Assembly: GCA_023437865.1 (NCBI GenBank)
Contig: JAEZFE010000488.1
Coordinates: forward strand, 1 to 8,615
Reading direction: 5' to 3'
Source of the DNA: Pseudomonadota bacterium
Lineage (GTDB): Bacteria; Pseudomonadota; Alphaproteobacteria; Rhodospirillales; Magnetospirillaceae
DNA length: 8,615 nt
Shown here: positions 6,010 to 8,615 of the stretch, one piece after another
Layout of the letters: each line of letters opens with the position of its first letter
How positions within the stretch are numbered: position 1 is the first letter of the stretch
Position numbers and translations under genes: made by a program
Notes under the pieces: model-generated
What the model was told of the DNA's origin: nothing
The model's input: only the letters and a program-made list of their open reading frames with translations
Databases searched by the model: none

Positions 6010-7812
6010 ATGACCTCCACACACACCGGCACCCAAAACCCTCGCCCTAAAGCCTTCGCGTCCGCCCAGCCCGAGCTCATCCTCGATGGCATGGGGGTGA
6101 GCCGGGGCGTGGCCATCGGCATCATTCACCGTCACGATTCCGAAGCCGTGTCGGTGCCGGAATACCGGCTGCCGTTGAGCCGCATCGAGGCCGAGAAGGC
6201 ACGCTTCGCCGAGGCTGCCGACCGCTCCGGCCGTCAGGTCGCGCAGCTTCAGGCCAAGGCCGAAAAGCTTGAGGGCTCGGCCGCCGAGGAGTTGGGCTAT
6301 CTGCTCGACGCCTATCAGCAGATGCTGCACGGCTCGCGGCTGATCCGGGGCGTCAACCGCCGCATTGAAGGCGACCGCATCAACGCCGAGGCCGCCGTCC
6401 AGCACGAGATCGACGAGATCGCCCGTGGCTTCGAGGCCATGGAGGATTCCTACCTCTCGGCCCGCGTCGCCGACATCCGTGACCTGGGGCGCAGGCTGAT
6501 CCGCAACCTTACCGGTGCACCTTACCGCCCGTTCCAGGTGCTGCCCCGCAACGCCATCATCCTGGCCGAGGAGCTGACCCCGGCGGATACCGCGCTGCTC
6601 GATCCTAAACAGGTGGCTGGCATCGCCACGGTTCTGGGCGGTGCCGAAAGCCATACCGCCATCATGGCGCGCTCGCTGGGGCTGCCCGCCGTACTGGGCG
6701 TTGCCGGGCTGATGAAGGGCATCCGCTCGGGCGACACCGCCATCATCGACGGGCGCAACGGACGGGTCATCATCAACCCGTCGCCCGATCTGCTGGAGGC
6801 GTACCGCAAGCGCCGCGCCGAATTCCTGCGCGGTCGCCGGGCGCTGGCCCGGCTCAGGGACCTACCGGCAGTCACCCGCGACGGCGCCCGCATCCTGTTG
6901 CAGGCCAATGTGGAATTGCCCACCGAAGTGGACTCGGTGCTGGCGGCGGGGGCGGAAGGGATCGGCCTGCTGCGCTCCGAATTCCTCTACATGAACCGCG
7001 ACGATATTCCGTCGGAGGAGGAGCAGTTCCTGATCCTTAAGGAACTGGTCACCCGCATGGCCGGCCGGCCGGTCACCATCCGCACCCTGGATGTGGGGGG
7101 CGACAAACTGGCCCATGGCCTGGGCATCACCCCCGGCCCCAACCCCTCGCTCGGCCTGCGCGCCGTGCGCCTGTGCCTGTCGCGCCCCGAATTGCTGGAG
7201 GCGCAGCTGTCGGCGTGCCTGCGGGCTTCCGCCTATGGTCCCATAAAGATCCTGATCCCGCTGGTCGCCACCGTCGAGGAAATGCAGGCGGTGCGCGCGG
7301 TCATGGACGATGTGGTGAAAAGGCTGAAGCGCAAGAACGTCCCCATGGCCGACCCACTGCCGCCCCTGGGCGTCATGATCGAAGTTCCCGGCGCGGCGCT
7401 TGCCGCCGATGCGCTGGCGTGGCACGCCGATTTCTTCGCCATCGGCACGAATGACCTGACCCAGTACACCTTGGCCATCGACCGCGCCGACGAAACAGTG
7501 GCGCACCTCTATAATCCGCTCCATCCGGCGGTGCTGCGTCTGATCCAATTTTCGGCGGAAGCCGCCCTGCGCGCCCGCATCCCAGTCTGCGTCTGCGGCG
7601 AGGTCGCCGGCGACCCCCGCTTCACCGCGCTGTTGATGGGCCTGGGCATCCGTGACCTGTCCATGTCGGCCACCAACATTCCGGTGGTCAAGCAGCGCAT
7701 CCGCACCATGGATCTGGTCGCCGCCACCCGGCGGGCCCGCGTCATCATGGACCAGAGTGACAGCGCCCGGATCGCGCAACTGCTCGACAGTTTTAACGAA
7801 GGCGAAGGCTAG
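6010..7812 (+). CDS. ptsI: PTS Enzyme I (phosphoenolpyruvate-protein phosphotransferase)
   Basis: This 600-residue Enzyme I takes phosphate from phosphoenolpyruvate and passes it to HPr. The N-terminal part contains the HPr-binding helices and the swivelling phosphohistidine domain with His215 in GGAESHTAIMAR. The C-terminal PEP-binding barrel has Arg322 (GLLRSEFLYM), Arg358 (TIRTLDVGGDK), GTNDLTQY, and the catalytic Cys529 in VCGEVAGD. These align with the E. coli residues at a constant offset of 26-27 because of an N-terminal extension of about 22 residues before LDGMGVSRGVAIG. There is no GAF domain, so it is not PtsP-type Enzyme I. ATG 6010 is supported by AAGGAG at 6000-6005. A Glu replaces the usual Thr/Ser/Asn two residues before the active His. 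It is the last gene of the plus-strand run. Confidence 0.95.
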   Translation: MTSTHTGTQNPRPKAFASAQPELILDGMGVSRGVAIGIIHRHDSEAVSVPEYRLPLSRIEAEKARFAEAADRSGRQVAQLQAKAEKLEGSAAEELGYLLDAYQQMLHGSRLIRGVNRRIEGDRINAEAAVQHEIDEIARGFEAMEDSYLSARVADIRDLGRRLIRNLTGAPYRPFQVLPRNAIILAEELTPADTALLDPKQVAGIATVLGGAESHTAIMARSLGLPAVLGVAGLMKGIRSGDTAIIDGRNGRVIINPSPDLLEAYRKRRAEFLRGRRALARLRDLPAVTRDGARILLQANVELPTEVDSVLAAGAEGIGLLRSEFLYMNRDDIPSEEEQFLILKELVTRMAGRPVTIRTLDVGGDKLAHGLGITPGPNPSLGLRAVRLCLSRPELLEAQLSACLRASAYGPIKILIPLVATVEEMQAVRAVMDDVVKRLKRKNVPMADPLPPLGVMIEVPGAALAADALAWHADFFAIGTNDLTQYTLAIDRADETVAHLYNPLHPAVLRLIQFSAEAALRARIPVCVCGEVAGDPRFTALLMGLGIRDLSMSATNIPVVKQRIRTMDLVAATRRARVIMDQSDSARIAQLLDSFNEGEG

Positions 7813-8615
7813 CCAATCTGGGGCGAATAGGGCACCAGCGTGCTGATGACCGCCGCCAGGAACAGCGCGGGGGCTTCGCCGGCTGCCGCACCAACCTGGA
7901 ACGGGCCGATAGCGACCGAACGGCCCGCCGCCTGCTGCAACACCTGGGCGTCGGCTGGTGCCCAGTCGGCGTCGATGGTGGCGTCGCAACCCACCAGGAT
8001 GGAACTGGTCAGCAATGGCAACACGCCGTCGTTGGTCTCGGTCTGCCCCGAGGAGCAGAAGCCGGCGGGCGCGCCGGACAGGTCCCAGGCCCCCAGATTG
8101 AACAGGGTCGGATTGCACCACGACCGATGCAGCGCGACGGATTGATATTTGAACGACACTTTGTTGAGCTTTGTGGCGGGAGACACGGCAGCGGCGGCAA
8201 CGCCGTCAACGCTGATCGTGAGGTCGCCGCCCCCGCCCAGCACGGTAAACGCACCGCTGCCGCTGGCTTGGAAATCCAGATCGACCTGCTGAAAGCGGTC
8301 GGGCACCGATGTGTTCCACCAATCGGCCGGCGACGCCTCGACCAGGCGCCAGGTGTTGCCGGGATCGCCGTCCAGGCTGGCCATGGCGGCAGAAGTGAAG
8401 TTCGCCAGGGCACTGGCCAGCACACTCTGGACGAAGCTGGCGGGCTGCGTCACGCTGGCACCTCTGACGATCAGCCCGTAGACGCTCTCGGTCGAAGAGG
8501 CCGTTGGCACATAGGCGCGGGTAAAGGGCAGCAATGGATCGACCAGATCGCGGAAGGCGCGTGCCGCCAGCGTGGTCCCGTTCGGGTTCGTGCTGCTGAA
8601 GGCGTTGGCGTATTG
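7809..8615 (-). CDS. Unrecognised protein, C-terminal 268 residues (5' end outside window)
   Basis: An open reading frame enters from the right edge and ends at TAG 7809-7811. Its true start is not in the window. I do not recognise the family. The fragment opens QYANAFSSTNPNGTTLAARAF, then has a Ser/Ala/Val-rich stretch. A Trp-containing segment follows (NTWRLVEASPADWWNTSVP), then a Gly-rich beta-like region (FTVLGGGGDLTISVDG). A striking motif HRSWCNPTLFNLGAWDLSG starts at fragment residue 163, and GVLPLLTSSILVG begins at 197. The tail is hydrophobic (APALFLAAVISTLVPYSP), near the C-terminus. There are three cysteines (WCNP, GFCSS and VGCDA). The coding frame is supported by its length without stops and by the ordered, protein-like sequence rather than by homology. 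It is convergent with ptsI and shares its stop palindrome. Confidence 0.75.
   Translation of the reverse strand, partial: QYANAFSSTNPNGTTLAARAFRDLVDPLLPFTRAYVPTASSTESVYGLIVRGASVTQPASFVQSVLASALANFTSAAMASLDGDPGNTWRLVEASPADWWNTSVPDRFQQVDLDFQASGSGAFTVLGGGGDLTISVDGVAAAAVSPATKLNKVSFKYQSVALHRSWCNPTLFNLGAWDLSGAPAGFCSSGQTETNDGVLPLLTSSILVGCDATIDADWAPADAQVLQQAAGRSVAIGPFQVGAAAGEAPALFLAAVISTLVPYSPQIG

Noticed and set aside
3891..6125. Very long minus-strand open frame (744 codons) opposite hprK, rapZ, EIIA and ptsH
   Set aside because: It lies antisense to four genes with clear catalytic motifs, and its translation is low-complexity His/Arg/Gly/Ala-rich. Such frames are expected opposite GC-rich coding sequence.
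7795..7830. A bidirectional terminator between ptsI and the convergent gene
   Set aside because: I see no inverted repeat with a T tract around the shared CTAG.
6862..8121. Minus-strand open frame (419 codons) spanning the ptsI 3' half and the right-edge gene
   Set aside because: It overlaps Enzyme I and the better-supported minus-strand frame in another phase. The sequence looks like a GC-rich shadow.

Overview
The window is GC-rich, dense bacterial DNA. The order of the two-component, HPr-kinase and PTS genes, together with the protein sequences (short HprK, ChvI/ChvG-type regulators), points to an alphaproteobacterium, most likely Rhodospirillales and possibly Magnetospirillum-like. The organism assignment is inference from gene content and order.

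Left part (1-1404, minus strand): the start of a cobalt-uptake ECF transporter operon, cbiM-cbiN-cbiQ. The genes are coupled by ATGA stop/start overlaps and cbiQ runs off the window edge. Upstream of cbiM lies a nearly textbook cobalamin riboswitch (about 1145-1368, minus) with a complete B12 box. A good sigma70-type promoter (TTGACA / TATAGT) would start transcription almost exactly at the riboswitch's first paired base.

Central part (1498-7812, plus strand): seven genes in the same direction. chvI (OmpR-type response regulator) and chvG (membrane histidine kinase) come first, then hprK (short HPr kinase/phosphorylase), rapZ (P-loop RNA-binding/regulatory protein family), an EIIA of the mannose family, ptsH (HPr) and ptsI (Enzyme I). 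Many junctions are ATGA overlaps, so the genes are probably co-translated. Together they form a phosphorelay PEP -> EI (His215) -> HPr (His26) -> EIIA (His9), with HprK able to act on HPr Ser57. No sugar permease (EIIB/EIIC) is present, so this looks like a regulatory PTS. Its linkage to ChvGI suggests that carbon/energy state and envelope signalling are connected.

Right part (7809-8615, minus strand): the C-terminal portion of an unrecognised protein, running in from the right edge. It converges on ptsI so tightly that the two stop codons share the palindrome CTAG. I see no tRNA, rRNA, CRISPR array, insertion sequence or prophage marker. I did not find a clearly new system. The least explained items are the unknown protein at the right edge, the leader structures, and the wiring of the ChvGI/HprK/RapZ/PTS cluster.
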